DNA of 64,000 bases from RH-AL1 sp964235705 (GTDB lineage Bacteria > Pseudomonadota > Alphaproteobacteria > Rhizobiales > Beijerinckiaceae). The notes under the pieces are model-generated. The model had not been told where the DNA came from, made no database searches, and saw nothing but the letters and a program-made list of their open reading frames with translations. The stretch lies in NCBI GenBank assembly GCA_964235705.1, contig CAXSDP010000005.1:1-64000 (forward strand), written 5' to 3'. The position numbers and the translations under genes were made by a program. Of this stretch, positions 7,815-16,944 are shown piece by piece. How positions within the stretch are numbered: position 1 is the first letter of the stretch; each line of letters starts with the position of its first letter.

Positions 7815-9104
7815 TCAAACGTCGGGCCGCGCCTCCAGCTGCCGCAGGGCCTTCATGAAGAAATCCTCGCCGCCGAAGTTGCCGGATTTCAGCGCGAGGG
7901 CCATCGGCTGATCCCCGATCGTCACGGTCCAGGGCACGCCGGGGTCGATCTGCCGGCCGATGCGCAGCGCCGTGACCCCGAGCGCCTGCACCACGGCACC
8001 CGACGTCTCGCCGCCGGCCACCACGAGTCGCCGCACCCCGGCCGCACGCAAGCCGCGCGCCACCTCCGCCAAGGCGCGCTCGACCAACTCGCCGGCTTCG
8101 CCGACGCCGAGCGCCGCCTGCGCCGCGCGGACCGCGTCGGGATCGGCGGTCGCGTAGAGGAGCACGGGTCCCTCCGCCAGCGCGTCCCGCGCGAAGGCCA
8201 GCGCCTCCGCCACCACCGGTTCGCCGGCGGCCAGGCGCAGCGGGTCGAGCCGGAACGCGGCATGGGCGACGCGCCAACATGCGACCTGGGCCTGGGTGGC
8301 CTGCGAGCAGCTGCCGGCGAGCACGGCGGCGCGGCCGCCGACGTCCGGCAGCACCCCCGCGTCCGCCGCCCCGGTGAGGCGACCCGCTTGCCGCAGCGCC
8401 TCCGCGATGCCGAGGCCGAGGCCGGAGCCCCCGGTGAGGAGCTTGAAGTCGAGGGCGGCGCGTCCCAGCGTGACCAAGTCGGCATCCGAGATCGCGTCCG
8501 CGATCGCCAGCCGCACGCCGGCGGCCGCGAGGTCGCCCAACGCCGTCCGCACCGCGTCGGCCCCGCGCGCGATCGCGTCGTAGCGCAGCAGCCCGACGGC
8601 GCCCGAGCTTTGTCGCTGGAGGACGCGCACGAGGTCGGGATCGCGCATCGGCGTCAGGGGATGGTCCCGCATGCCGGACTCGCTCAGCAATCGGTCGGCC
8701 ACGAAGAGGTGACCCCGGAAAACGGTGCGACCGGCTTCCGGGAACGCCGGGCACGCGAGGGTGAGGTCGCAGCCCAAGGCCTCCATCAACGCTTCGGCGA
8801 CCGGACCGATGTTGCCGCCATCGGTGGAGTCGAAGGTGGAGCAGTACTTGAAGTAGAAGCGCTCGCAGCCCTGCCCGCGCAGCCAACGCAGCGCGTCGAG
8901 CGATCGCGCCACCGCGTCCGCGGGTGGAACGGTGCGCGACTTCAGCGCCACCACGATCGCGTCCAACGCCTCCGGCAGGTCGGCGGCCGGCACGCCGATC
9001 GTTTGCACCGTCCGCATTCCGCCACGCGTCAGCATGTTGGCGAGGTCGGTCGCCCCGGTGAAGTCGTCGGCGATGCAGCCCAGCAGGGGCGCGTTTCGCG
9101 TCAT
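7815..9104 (-). CDS. otnK: 3-oxo-tetronate kinase-like (DUF1537, four-carbon acid sugar kinase)
   Basis: A 429-residue member of the DUF1537 kinase family. In the published pathway OtnK phosphorylates 3-oxo-tetronate at C4 with ATP. The N-terminal acid-sugar-binding domain opens with GCIADDFTGATDLAN (residues 9-23) and carries FYFKYCSTFDSTDGGNIG and LLSESGMRDHPLTPM, all diagnostic of the OtnK branch. The C-terminal nucleotide-binding domain has the GGETSG and SGNFGG motifs. The ATG at 9104 overlaps the denD stop by four bases (ATGA), so it is translationally coupled to D-erythronate dehydrogenase. This supports tetronate rather than threonate-4-kinase function. The partner decarboxylase OtnC is not in this window. 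Confidence 0.9.
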   Translation of the reverse strand: MTRNAPLLGCIADDFTGATDLANMLTRGGMRTVQTIGVPAADLPEALDAIVVALKSRTVPPADAVARSLDALRWLRGQGCERFYFKYCSTFDSTDGGNIGPVAEALMEALGCDLTLACPAFPEAGRTVFRGHLFVADRLLSESGMRDHPLTPMRDPDLVRVLQRQSSGAVGLLRYDAIARGADAVRTALGDLAAAGVRLAIADAISDADLVTLGRAALDFKLLTGGSGLGLGIAEALRQAGRLTGAADAGVLPDVGGRAAVLAGSCSQATQAQVACWRVAHAAFRLDPLRLAAGEPVVAEALAFARDALAEGPVLLYATADPDAVRAAQAALGVGEAGELVERALAEVARGLRAAGVRRLVVAGGETSGAVVQALGVTALRIGRQIDPGVPWTVTIGDQPMALALKSGNFGGEDFFMKALRQLEARPDV

Positions 9105-10084
9105 GATCGAGCCTCGTCTGAGTTGTCCCGCACGAAGGCGCGTATCACGTCGTCGAACCCGGCGTCGGCCGTGAAGCCGAGGCGCCGGGCGTAGGCGGCG
9201 GCGAAGTCGCCCGGCCACGAGTTCACGATGGCCTCGACCGCCGGGTCGCGCGCCACCCGCACGCGGTCGGCGACGGCGTCGCCGCACACGCGGCGCAGCG
9301 CGTCGAGCATGGCGGCCACCGTGATCGAGAGGCCGGGCATGTTGATGACCCTGCCCTCGTCGAGCGCCTCGGACGGCAGCTCGTGCCCGTGCACCATGTT
9401 GTGGATCGCCCGATCCGGGGACATCAGCCACAGCACGGTCCCGGGCGCGACGGGACAGAGGGCGTCCACCCCGTTGATCGGCTCGCGGATGATGCCGCTG
9501 GCGAAGGACGACGCGGCGCGGTTCGGCTTGCCGGGCCGCACGGCGACCGTGGGCATGCGCAGGCTGCGGCCGTCGACCCAGCCGCGCCGGCTATAGTCGG
9601 CGAGCAGGAGGTCGTTGATCGCCTTCTGCGTGCCGTAGGAGCTCGACGGCTGCCAGACCTGGCTGTCGGGAACCGTTGTTGGCAGCGCGCCGCCGAACAC
9701 CGCGACCGAGCTGGTCATCAGCAGCTTGGCGCCGCGGCCGAGCGCGCGAACCCGCTCCAGCACGGCGCGGGTGGCGTCGACGTTCACCCTCATGCCCAGG
9801 TCGAAGTCCTGCTCGGCCTGGCCGGAGACGACCGCCGCCAGGTGGAACACCGTGTCCGTGCCGTCGTCGATCAGCGCCGCCAGGGTCGCGGGATCGGCGA
9901 TGTCGCCGATCATCGTCACCACGCGGTCGTCGGCCGCTCCGCTCGGCTCGACGACGTCCAAGGCGGTGATCCGCTCGATGGGGGCGGGGTGCCCTGCCCG
10001 GTCCGCGAGCGTGCCCCGTTCGAGCAAAGCCCGGATCAATCGATGGCCCAGGAACCCGGCGGCGCCGGTGATGGCCACCCGCAT
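9101..10084 (-). CDS. denD: D-erythronate dehydrogenase-like (extended SDR)
   Basis: A 327-residue extended short-chain dehydrogenase matching DenD, which oxidises D-erythronate to 2-oxo-tetronate with NAD. The Rossmann motif ITGAAGFLGHRL sits at residues 5-16. The acceptor strand D48-V-V-E is followed by FHLAAVVSG near residue 85, the Ser in MTSSVAVFGG, and the catalytic YGTQK around residue 154. The C-terminal region RVINMPGLSITVAAM is typical of DenD and related acid-sugar SDRs. It is the first gene of the denD-otnK pair, and the start at 10084 faces a 348-base intergenic region. It could use other aldonates. Confidence 0.88.
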   Translation of the reverse strand: MRVAITGAAGFLGHRLIRALLERGTLADRAGHPAPIERITALDVVEPSGAADDRVVTMIGDIADPATLAALIDDGTDTVFHLAAVVSGQAEQDFDLGMRVNVDATRAVLERVRALGRGAKLLMTSSVAVFGGALPTTVPDSQVWQPSSSYGTQKAINDLLLADYSRRGWVDGRSLRMPTVAVRPGKPNRAASSFASGIIREPINGVDALCPVAPGTVLWLMSPDRAIHNMVHGHELPSEALDEGRVINMPGLSITVAAMLDALRRVCGDAVADRVRVARDPAVEAIVNSWPGDFAAAYARRLGFTADAGFDDVIRAFVRDNSDEARS

Positions 10085-10432
10085 CCCTCGTCACTCCCAC
10101 GGCCCAACGCCTTCCCCGGCGGCTGCTTTATGGCGGGCGACCGACCGGCGCAACCACCCTTTCGGCGGTGGGTCGGCCCGATCGGCGCGGGACCTCCGTG
10201 GCCGCCTCGAAGCAGGAGCGGGTCGGAGGGTGCGGGCGGTCTCGCGTCGGCATGCGCCATGCGTCAGGGCTGGGGGTCGCGGCGATCTCGGTCGGCACGG
10301 GCCGGAGCGGGCTCGGCCATGCCGCGGCGTCCATCGGGCGACATTGACAACCCGTTCCGTGCGTGACCGTCCTGGGCGTCGCGAGAAGCCACGGCCCGAG
10401 GCCGCCGCTCGATCAATGCCCAGGGAGGTTCG
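10085..10432. other. Divergent intergenic region between denD and the FMN dehydrogenase
   Basis: This 348-base stretch has no credible gene. An imperfect hairpin-forming element lies at 10141-10176 (CCGAC/GTCGG with inner CCACC/GGTGG). A TTGACA hexamer at 10344-10349 reads toward the rightward genes, but no good -10 follows. It presumably carries both promoters. Confidence 0.5.
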
Positions 10433-11794
10433 ATGACAGCATCCGACCCGCACGCGACGACCTTGGAGCGTCGCCCGCTCGACGGGGCGGCGTCCGATGA
10501 CGCGACCAGCCCGCAGACGCGCTCCGGCACCGTCACGGTCGGGGACGCCGACGCCGGCGCCCCCGGCATCGCCGCCCCGCAGGCCCTGGCGACCAGCGTC
10601 AAGCGCAGCGCCGCCGCCACCCCCTACCGCTTCCGCGACCTGCTCGCCCTCGACGACTTCGAGCGCCACGCCAAGCGGGTCCTGCCGCGCATGATCTACC
10701 AGTACGTGTCCGGCGCCGTGGAAACCGGCACCGCGCTGCGCCGCAGCCGCGCCGCCTATGACGACTACGCGTTCCTGCCGCGCGCCATGGTCGACACGTC
10801 GGCGCGCACCGGCGCGACGGAGCTGTTCGGCCACACCTACGACGCGCCCTTCGGCATCGGACCACTCGGCGGCTCGGCCTTCATCGCGTACCGGGGCGAC
10901 CTCGTGCTGGCTGAGGCGGCGCGCCGGGCCAACATCCCCATGTGCCTGAGCGCCTCCTCGCTCATCAAGCTGGAGGACGTACACGCCCAAAATCCGGACG
11001 CCTGGTTCCAGGGCTACCTGCCGGGCGACCAGCACCGCATCAACCGCCTGCTGGACCGGGTGGAGGCGGCCGGCTACCGCACCTTGGTGGTGACCGCCGA
11101 CACGCCGGTGTTGGGCAACCGCGAGCATAACACCCGCTCCGGCTTCTCCATGCCGATCAAGGTGACGCCGACCGTCGCCTGGCAGGGCGCGACGCACCCG
11201 CGCTGGCTGCTCGGCGTGGTGGCCCGCACGTTCTGGCGGCACGGGGCGCCGCACTTCGAGAACATGGAGGCCGAGCGCGGGCCGCCGATGATGTCGCGCA
11301 ACGCGCTGCGCAACACGACCGCGCGGGACAAGCTGTCGTGGCGCGACCTGGAGGCGATCCGCCGCCGTTGGCCCGGTCCCCTGCTGGTGAAGGGCTTGCT
11401 GACGCCGGCCGACGTGGCGCTGGCCCGCGACCACGGCGCCGACGGGGTGATCGTGTCGACCCACGGCGGCCGGCAGCTCGACCACGCGATCGCGCCCCTC
11501 GACGTGCTGCCGGAGATCGCGGCGGCCAAGGGCGCGATGAAGGTGATCGTGGACAGCGGCATCCGGCGCGGCACGGACGTGCTGAAGGCCTTGGCACTGG
11601 GGGCGGACTTCGTGATGCTGGGGCGCCCGTTCATCTTCGCCGCCGCGATCGGCGGGGTGCCGGGGGTGGCGCACGCGATCGGGCTGCTCAAGGAGGAGAT
11701 CAACCGCGACATGGCGCTCGCCGGCCTCAACCGCCTCGACGCGGTCACGCCGGACCTCGTGCGCCGTGTCGCCGAGCGCGGGCATCTTGGATGA
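10433..11794 (+). CDS. FMN-dependent alpha-hydroxy acid dehydrogenase (LldD/glycolate oxidase family)
   Basis: A 453-residue member of the FMN alpha-hydroxyacid oxidoreductases, which oxidise L-2-hydroxy acids to 2-oxo acids. The TIM-barrel domain starts near residue 63 (YRFRDLLALDDFERHAK). Conserved points follow: the substrate Tyr region IYQYVSGAVETG, VKGLLTPADVALA with the active-site lysine, STHGGRQLD with the catalytic histidine (Asn is more usual where Thr stands), and IVDSGIRRG plus LGRPF for FMN phosphate. About 60 disordered, Ala/Pro/Asp-rich residues precede the domain, a longer N-terminus than usual. A ribosome-binding site AGGGAGG lies before the ATG. It overlaps the next gene by four bases (ATGA), so a hydroxyacid dehydrogenase is coupled to a lactonase. 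Confidence 0.9.
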   Translation: MTASDPHATTLERRPLDGAASDDATSPQTRSGTVTVGDADAGAPGIAAPQALATSVKRSAAATPYRFRDLLALDDFERHAKRVLPRMIYQYVSGAVETGTALRRSRAAYDDYAFLPRAMVDTSARTGATELFGHTYDAPFGIGPLGGSAFIAYRGDLVLAEAARRANIPMCLSASSLIKLEDVHAQNPDAWFQGYLPGDQHRINRLLDRVEAAGYRTLVVTADTPVLGNREHNTRSGFSMPIKVTPTVAWQGATHPRWLLGVVARTFWRHGAPHFENMEAERGPPMMSRNALRNTTARDKLSWRDLEAIRRRWPGPLLVKGLLTPADVALARDHGADGVIVSTHGGRQLDHAIAPLDVLPEIAAAKGAMKVIVDSGIRRGTDVLKALALGADFVMLGRPFIFAAAIGGVPGVAHAIGLLKEEINRDMALAGLNRLDAVTPDLVRRVAERGHLG

Positions 11795-12855
11795 TGGAAC
11801 GCCATCAACCGCCGCTCGCCTTCGTCGGCTGCTTCACCACGGCCAAGCGCCGCGCGCGGGGACTGGGCATCGATGTCTACCACACGGGAGCGCCCTCGGC
11901 CGCCGATCGTTGGTCCCCGATCGAGCGGGTCGCCGGCCTGGAGAACCCGTCCTTCCTGGTGGCCGACCCGGTCCGGCGGGTGCTCTACGCGGCGCACGGC
12001 GACGGCGACCAAGCCAGCGCCTTCGCCGTCGAGTCGGACGGCCGGCTCCGCTCGCTCGGTGGCGCGCCGACCGGCGGCACCAACGTCGTCCACCAGGCGC
12101 TCGACCCGTCCGGACGCTTCCTCGTCGTCGCCAACTACGGGACTGGCTCGGTCGCGGTCCTGCCGGTGGGTGGGGACGGCGCGCTGGGGGCGGCGCGCCA
12201 AGTATTGGACATGCGAGGGCCGGTCGGGCCGCACCGGAGCGAGCAGGCGGGATCGCACCCCCACCAGGTCGTCTTCTCCCCGGACGAGGCTTTCGTCCTC
12301 GTGCCGGACAAGGGGCTCGACCGCGTCTTCGTGCTGGCCTTCGACGCCGGCCACCTCGCCCTGGCCGGCTCGGTGGCGATGCGGCCCGGCGCCGGGCCGC
12401 GCCACCTCGCGTTCCACCCGACGCGACCGCTCGCCTTCCTCGTCAACGAACTCGACTCCACGCTCGCCCTGCTCCGATGGGACGGGGCGGCGGGCACGCT
12501 GGAGCCAGCGCATCTCGCCTCGACCCTGCCGCCGGACTTCTTCGGCGCCAGCACCGCCGCGGCGATCGCGCTCACGCCGGACGGCCGCTTCGCGTACGTG
12601 TCGAACCGGGGGCAGGACGGCGTCGCGCGCTTCGCCTTCGACGCCGCCACCGAGCGGCTGGTCGCGATCGGCTGGACGGGATCCGGCGGGCGCGACCCGC
12701 GCTTCATGACCCTCGATCCGACCGGCGGGCACCTCCTCGTCGCCAACGAGCAGGGCGACAACGTGGTCACCTTCGCCATCGATCGCACGTCCGGCGACCT
12801 CCATTCGACGGGGAGGCGGGACAGCCTCAGCCCGTGTACGGTCGCTTTCCTGTGA
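11791..12855 (+). CDS. Lactonase family protein (seven-bladed beta-propeller, PGL type)
   Basis: A 354-residue protein of the 6-phosphogluconolactonase/muconate-cycloisomerase-like beta-propeller lactonases. Typical blade sequences occur in order: GCFTTAKRRARGLGIDVY at the start, LENPSFLVADPVRRVLYAAH, GGTNVVHQALDPSGRFLVVANY, the metal or substrate segment SHPHQVVFSPDEAFVLVPDKG, and GPRHLAFHPT near the middle. There is no signal peptide, so it should act in the cytosol. The start ATG at 11791 overlaps the previous stop; a second ATG follows directly at 11794. Hydrolysis of a sugar lactone made by a neighbouring dehydrogenase (for example the uronate dehydrogenase product) is a reasonable inference. 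Confidence 0.85.
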   Translation: MMERHQPPLAFVGCFTTAKRRARGLGIDVYHTGAPSAADRWSPIERVAGLENPSFLVADPVRRVLYAAHGDGDQASAFAVESDGRLRSLGGAPTGGTNVVHQALDPSGRFLVVANYGTGSVAVLPVGGDGALGAARQVLDMRGPVGPHRSEQAGSHPHQVVFSPDEAFVLVPDKGLDRVFVLAFDAGHLALAGSVAMRPGAGPRHLAFHPTRPLAFLVNELDSTLALLRWDGAAGTLEPAHLASTLPPDFFGASTAAAIALTPDGRFAYVSNRGQDGVARFAFDAATERLVAIGWTGSGGRDPRFMTLDPTGGHLLVANEQGDNVVTFAIDRTSGDLHSTGRRDSLSPCTVAFL

Positions 12856-12939
12856 CGGGTCGCACGGTTTCCTGATCGAAGCCGTCGGGCGCAACGTGCG
12901 AGACGCGGGCGGGAGCGGACGGATGTCGGGGGGCAAGTC

Positions 12940-14235
12940 ATGTTGAAGGGCAAGTACAGGTACGTCATCGCGACCCTGCTCTTCGTGGCGGGTGTCATCA
13001 ACTACATGGATCGCGCGGCGCTAGGGGTCGCGGCGCCCTTCGTGCAGAGGGACCTCCACCTCTCGGCCTCGCGGCTCGGCGTGATCTTCAGCACGTTCTT
13101 CTTCGGCTACGCGATCTTCGCCTTCGTCGGCGGCCAGCTCGCCGACCGCTACGGCCCGCGCAGCGTGTACAGCTGGGCGGCGGCCGCCTGGTCGATCCTC
13201 TGCGCGCTGACCGCCGCCGTGACCGGCTTCGCGACGCTCTTCGCGGTGCGCGCCCTGTTCGGTTTCGCGGAGGGGCCGATGAACTCGACCACGAACCGGA
13301 CGATCACGACGTGGTTCCCGCGCGCGGAGACGGCGCGCGCGATCGGCTTCACCTTCTCCGGCCAGACGATCGGCAGCGCGATCGCCGCCCCGGTCGTCGG
13401 CCTCATGGCCATCGCGTTCGGCTGGCGGCCGGCCTTCGTCGCGATCGGCGTCGCCGGCCTGCTCTGGGTGCTGGCGTGGCGCCTGCTCATGACCGACCTG
13501 CCGCGCGACAACGCCCGCGTGGAGCGCGCCGAGGTCGCGCTCGTCGCCACGAGCCGCGCGACGTCGATGGTCTCGGCCGCCGTGCAGGCCAGGCCGCTCC
13601 GCGCCTATCTGGCCCTTCCCAGCACGCTGGCGCTCGGGTTGGGCATGTTCGCCGTCAACTACACGCTCTACATCTTCCTGTCCTGGCTGCCGAGCTACCT
13701 CACCGACGCGCTGCACATGCCGGTGAAGCAGATGGCCTTCGTCGCCGCCATCCCGTGGGCCTGCGGCTTCGTCGGCTACGTCGGCGGCGGCATCGTCGCG
13801 GACTGGTGCTACCGGCGCATGTCCGACCCGTTCGCCGCGCGCAAGCTGACCACGATCGTCCCGCTCGCGCTCGCCGGCGTCGCCCTGCTCGCCGTGCCCG
13901 TGGCGCCCGGCGCCGGCGCGGCGGTCGCGCTGATCGCCTTCGCCGTCATGATGCTGACCAGCTCCGTCCAATCGTGCTGGGCCACGATCCACGAGCTCGT
14001 GCCGGAAGCGCGGGTCGGCGGCGTGAGCGGCTTCATCCACCTCCTCAGCAACATTTCGGGGATCGTCGGGCCAACGGCGACCGGGCTTGCCGTGGAATAC
14101 CTCGGCGGTTATTCGAGCGCCTTCATCGTCGCGGCGGTCATCGCAGGGGCCGGCGTCCTCGCGATGACGATCTTCGTCAAGCCAGACGCGGACAGCCCGG
14201 CGCGGACGATGGCCGTCCCCGCCGCCGTCGCGTGA
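12940..14235 (+). CDS. MFS transporter, anion:cation symporter (sugar-acid) type
   Basis: A 431-residue major-facilitator permease with 12 predicted membrane segments and a cytosolic N-terminus. The sequence INYMDRAALGVAAPFVQ near residues 20-36 is the hallmark of the ACS/D-galactonate-glucarate transporter group, with the conserved aspartate and arginine. The loop-2/3 motif GGQLADRYGPR and the RALFGFAEGP segment agree. It lies between the lactonase and uronate dehydrogenase genes, so uptake of an aldonate, aldarate or uronate is likely. The exact substrate is not readable. A second ACS transporter is at 18802-20112. Confidence 0.9.
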   Translation: MLKGKYRYVIATLLFVAGVINYMDRAALGVAAPFVQRDLHLSASRLGVIFSTFFFGYAIFAFVGGQLADRYGPRSVYSWAAAAWSILCALTAAVTGFATLFAVRALFGFAEGPMNSTTNRTITTWFPRAETARAIGFTFSGQTIGSAIAAPVVGLMAIAFGWRPAFVAIGVAGLLWVLAWRLLMTDLPRDNARVERAEVALVATSRATSMVSAAVQARPLRAYLALPSTLALGLGMFAVNYTLYIFLSWLPSYLTDALHMPVKQMAFVAAIPWACGFVGYVGGGIVADWCYRRMSDPFAARKLTTIVPLALAGVALLAVPVAPGAGAAVALIAFAVMMLTSSVQSCWATIHELVPEARVGGVSGFIHLLSNISGIVGPTATGLAVEYLGGYSSAFIVAAVIAGAGVLAMTIFVKPDADSPARTMAVPAAVA

Positions 14236-14275
14236 GGGCGCAAGCCAAGGATATCCTCGTGAGTGACCGATCAGC

Positions 14276-15127
14276 ATGAGCGACCACCGAACGGCCGCGC
14301 CGGACAAGCCGGTCCTCCTGACAGGCGCCTCGGGCGCGCTGGGCCGCGTGCTGGCGCGGGCGCTGGCGGCGCAGGGCTGGACGCTGCGCCTCACCGACCG
14401 CGTGCCTTTCCCCGGTGACGTGCCAGCCGGCTGCCGCTTCATCGCGGCCGACCTCGCCGACGGACCCGCCATCCTGCGCATGGCGGAGGGCTGCGGCACG
14501 ATCCTGCATTTCGGCGGCATCGCGGTCGAGCAGCCCTTCGAGACGGTGCTGGAGCCCAACATCCGCGGACTCTACCACGTTTACGAGGCGGCGCGGCGGG
14601 AACGGGCGCGCATGGTTTTCGCCTCCTCCAACCACCTGATCGGCTTTCACGCGCGAGACACTGTGCTTGACGACGACTGCCTGTTCCGCCCCGACGGCTA
14701 CTACGGCCTGTCCAAGGCCTACGGCGAGATGATGGGGCGCCTGTACTGGGACAAGAACGGCGTGGAAAGCGTGTTCCTGCGCATCGGCTCCTGCATCCCC
14801 GAACCGATCGACGATCGGATGCTCAGCACCTGGCTGTCCTACCCCGACCTGACGCGCCTGGTGGAGCGCGCCACGCTGGCGCCGACCACGGGGCCGGACG
14901 GGTGCCTGGTGGTGTGGGGCGCCTCGCGCAACAGCGCGATGACGTGGTGGGGCCGCGACGGCCGCGACGTCATCGGCTGGGCGCCGGAGGACAGCGCCGA
15001 CGGCTACGCCGAAGCGCTCGCCGGCAAGACCAGCGGCAACCCGGTGGCGGAACGGCACCAGGGCGGCGGCTACTGCGCGATGGACTACGGGCGCGACGCG
15101 CCGGCCGCCGAAGCGCCGCCGCGTTGA
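14276..15127 (+). CDS. udh: Uronate dehydrogenase-like (SDR)
   Basis: A 283-residue SDR closely matching uronate dehydrogenase, which oxidises D-galacturonate or D-glucuronate to the aldaro-lactone with NAD. Visible are the Rossmann motif LTGASGALGRVL (residues 15-26), DLAD with ILHFGGIAVEQPFE, NIRGLYHVYEAAR, the serine in FASSNHLIGFH, and the catalytic YYGLSKAYGE. The C-terminal DGCLVVWGASRN and the conserved Trp pair are as in characterised enzymes. Next to an IlvD/Edd dehydratase and a galactarolactone-isomerase-like gene, it fits an oxidative uronate route. Spacing to the transporter is 40 bases, so they are likely one transcript. Confidence 0.88.
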   Translation: MSDHRTAAPDKPVLLTGASGALGRVLARALAAQGWTLRLTDRVPFPGDVPAGCRFIAADLADGPAILRMAEGCGTILHFGGIAVEQPFETVLEPNIRGLYHVYEAARRERARMVFASSNHLIGFHARDTVLDDDCLFRPDGYYGLSKAYGEMMGRLYWDKNGVESVFLRIGSCIPEPIDDRMLSTWLSYPDLTRLVERATLAPTTGPDGCLVVWGASRNSAMTWWGRDGRDVIGWAPEDSADGYAEALAGKTSGNPVAERHQGGGYCAMDYGRDAPAAEAPPR

Positions 15128-15222
15128 GGACGCCTCGCCGGCCGGTCGTTGATCGGCGGTGACGCGGCATGGCGTGATCGCGCGTCCGCCCGAGGGTGGC
15201 GTCGAGGAACCGAGGGACGGGC

Positions 15223-16941
15223 ATGGCCGGTGGGTTGCGCAAGGGTTTGACGAGCTACGGCGACGCGGGCTTCTCGCTGTTCCTGCGCAAGGCCTTCATC
15301 AAGGCCGCCGGCTACTCCGACGACGCGCTCGACCGCCCGATCGTCGGCATCACCGACACCGGGAGCGACTTCAACCCCTGCCACGGCAACGCGCCGCAGC
15401 TGATCGAGGCCGTCCGGCGCGGCGTCATGCTGGCCGGCGGCCTGCCGATGAGCTTCCCCACGGTCTCGATCCACGAGTCGTTCGCGCACCCGACCAGCAT
15501 GTTCCTCCGCAACCTCATGGCGATGGACACGGAGGAGATGGTGCGCGCCCAGCCCATGGACGCGGTGGTGCTGGTGGGCGGCTGTGACAAGACCCTGCCG
15601 GCTCAGGTCATGGGGGCCACGTCCGCCGCGATCCCGGCGATCGTCGTGCCGGTCGGCCCCATGGTGGTCGGGCACCATCGCGGTGAGGTGCTCGGCGCCT
15701 GCACCGACTGCCGGCGGTTGTGGGGCCAGCACCGCGCCGGCACGATCGACGCGGCCGAGATCGAGGTAATCAGCGGCCGGCTCGCGCCCTCGGTCGGCAC
15801 CTGCATGGTGATGGGCACGGCCTCCACCATGGCCTGCGTGATCGAGGCGATGGGCTTGTCCCTGCCCTACAGCGCGGCGATCCCGGCACCGCACGCCGAG
15901 CGGCTGCGCTGCGGCGAGGCCTCGGGCAAGGCGGCGGTGGCGCTGGCGACGCGGGGTGGGCCGAGGCCCCGCGAACTCGTCACGCCGGCGTCGCTGCGCA
16001 ACGCCATGGTGGTGCTGCAGGCGATCGGCGGGTCGACCAACGGGCTGGTGCACCTGGCGGCGATCGCCGGGCGGGTCGGCATCCGCCTCGACCTGGCGGC
16101 GTTCGACCGCGTCGGCCGCGAAGTCCCGGTGCTGGTGGACCTCAAGCCGTCGGGCGACCATTACATGGAAGACTTCCACCACGCCGGCGGCGTGCCCCGC
16201 CTGCTGCGCGAACTGGCGCCCTTCCTCGACCTGGACGCGCCGACCGTGACCGGCGGCACGCTGCGCGACTACGCTGACTTGGCGGAGGACGTGCCGGGCC
16301 AGACGGTGATCCGACCGCGCGGCGCGCCGCTGAAGGCGAGCGGGGGCACCGCCGTGCTCACCGGCAACCTGGCGCCGGGGGGCGCCGTCATCAAGCACGC
16401 GGCGGCGACGCCGGCGCTGCTCCAGCACACCGGCCGCGCGGTGGTGTTCGACAGCATCGAGGACATGGCCGGGCGGATCGACGACCCCGACCTCGACGTG
16501 GCGGCCGACGACGTGCTGGTGCTGCTGAACGGCGGCCCCAAGGGCGCGCCCGGCATGCCGGAGGCCGGCTACCTGCCGATCCCGCGCAAGCTGGCGCGGG
16601 CCGGCGTCAAGGACATGGTCCGCGTGTCGGACGCGCGCATGTCCGGCACCGCGTTCGGCACGATCGTGCTCCACGTCACGCCGGAGTCGGCGGCGGGCGG
16701 ACCGCTCGGGCTGGTGCGCACCGGCGACATGATCCGCCTCGACGTCGAAGGGCGACGCATCGACCTGCTGGTGGACGAGGCCGAGATGGCGCGACGCACC
16801 CCCCGCCCCACCCGCCCCGCGCCGCGCCGGGGCTACGCCAAGCTGTTCCACGACACCGTGACCCAGGCCGACCGAGGCTGCGACTTCGACTTCCTCATCG
16901 GCGAAGCGGACGAGGACGACCACGGGAAAGCGGGAGGATGA
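15223..16941 (+). CDS. IlvD/Edd family sugar-acid dehydratase
   Basis: A 572-residue dehydratase of the dihydroxy-acid/6-phosphogluconate dehydratase family, which removes water from aldonates using a [2Fe-2S] or [4Fe-4S] cluster. The three expected cluster cysteines are in FNPCHGN, GGCDKTLPAQ and VGTCMVMGTAST. The IGGSTNGLVHLAA motif and the C-terminal swivel domain with VSDARMSGTAFGT are present. The ATG at 15223 has GAGGGAC upstream and is preferred over the in-frame GTG at 15196. In context (uronate dehydrogenase, lactone isomerase, transporters) it probably dehydrates an aldonate or aldarate rather than serving branched-chain amino-acid synthesis. L-arabonate or D-xylonate dehydratase are other options. 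Confidence 0.9.
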   Translation: MAGGLRKGLTSYGDAGFSLFLRKAFIKAAGYSDDALDRPIVGITDTGSDFNPCHGNAPQLIEAVRRGVMLAGGLPMSFPTVSIHESFAHPTSMFLRNLMAMDTEEMVRAQPMDAVVLVGGCDKTLPAQVMGATSAAIPAIVVPVGPMVVGHHRGEVLGACTDCRRLWGQHRAGTIDAAEIEVISGRLAPSVGTCMVMGTASTMACVIEAMGLSLPYSAAIPAPHAERLRCGEASGKAAVALATRGGPRPRELVTPASLRNAMVVLQAIGGSTNGLVHLAAIAGRVGIRLDLAAFDRVGREVPVLVDLKPSGDHYMEDFHHAGGVPRLLRELAPFLDLDAPTVTGGTLRDYADLAEDVPGQTVIRPRGAPLKASGGTAVLTGNLAPGGAVIKHAAATPALLQHTGRAVVFDSIEDMAGRIDDPDLDVAADDVLVLLNGGPKGAPGMPEAGYLPIPRKLARAGVKDMVRVSDARMSGTAFGTIVLHVTPESAAGGPLGLVRTGDMIRLDVEGRRIDLLVDEAEMARRTPRPTRPAPRRGYAKLFHDTVTQADRGCDFDFLIGEADEDDHGKAGG

Positions 16942-16944
16942 ACC

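Noticed and set aside
10344..10349. TTGACA as a promoter for the FMN dehydrogenase
   Set aside because: No acceptable -10 at 16-18 bases, so not listed as a promoter.
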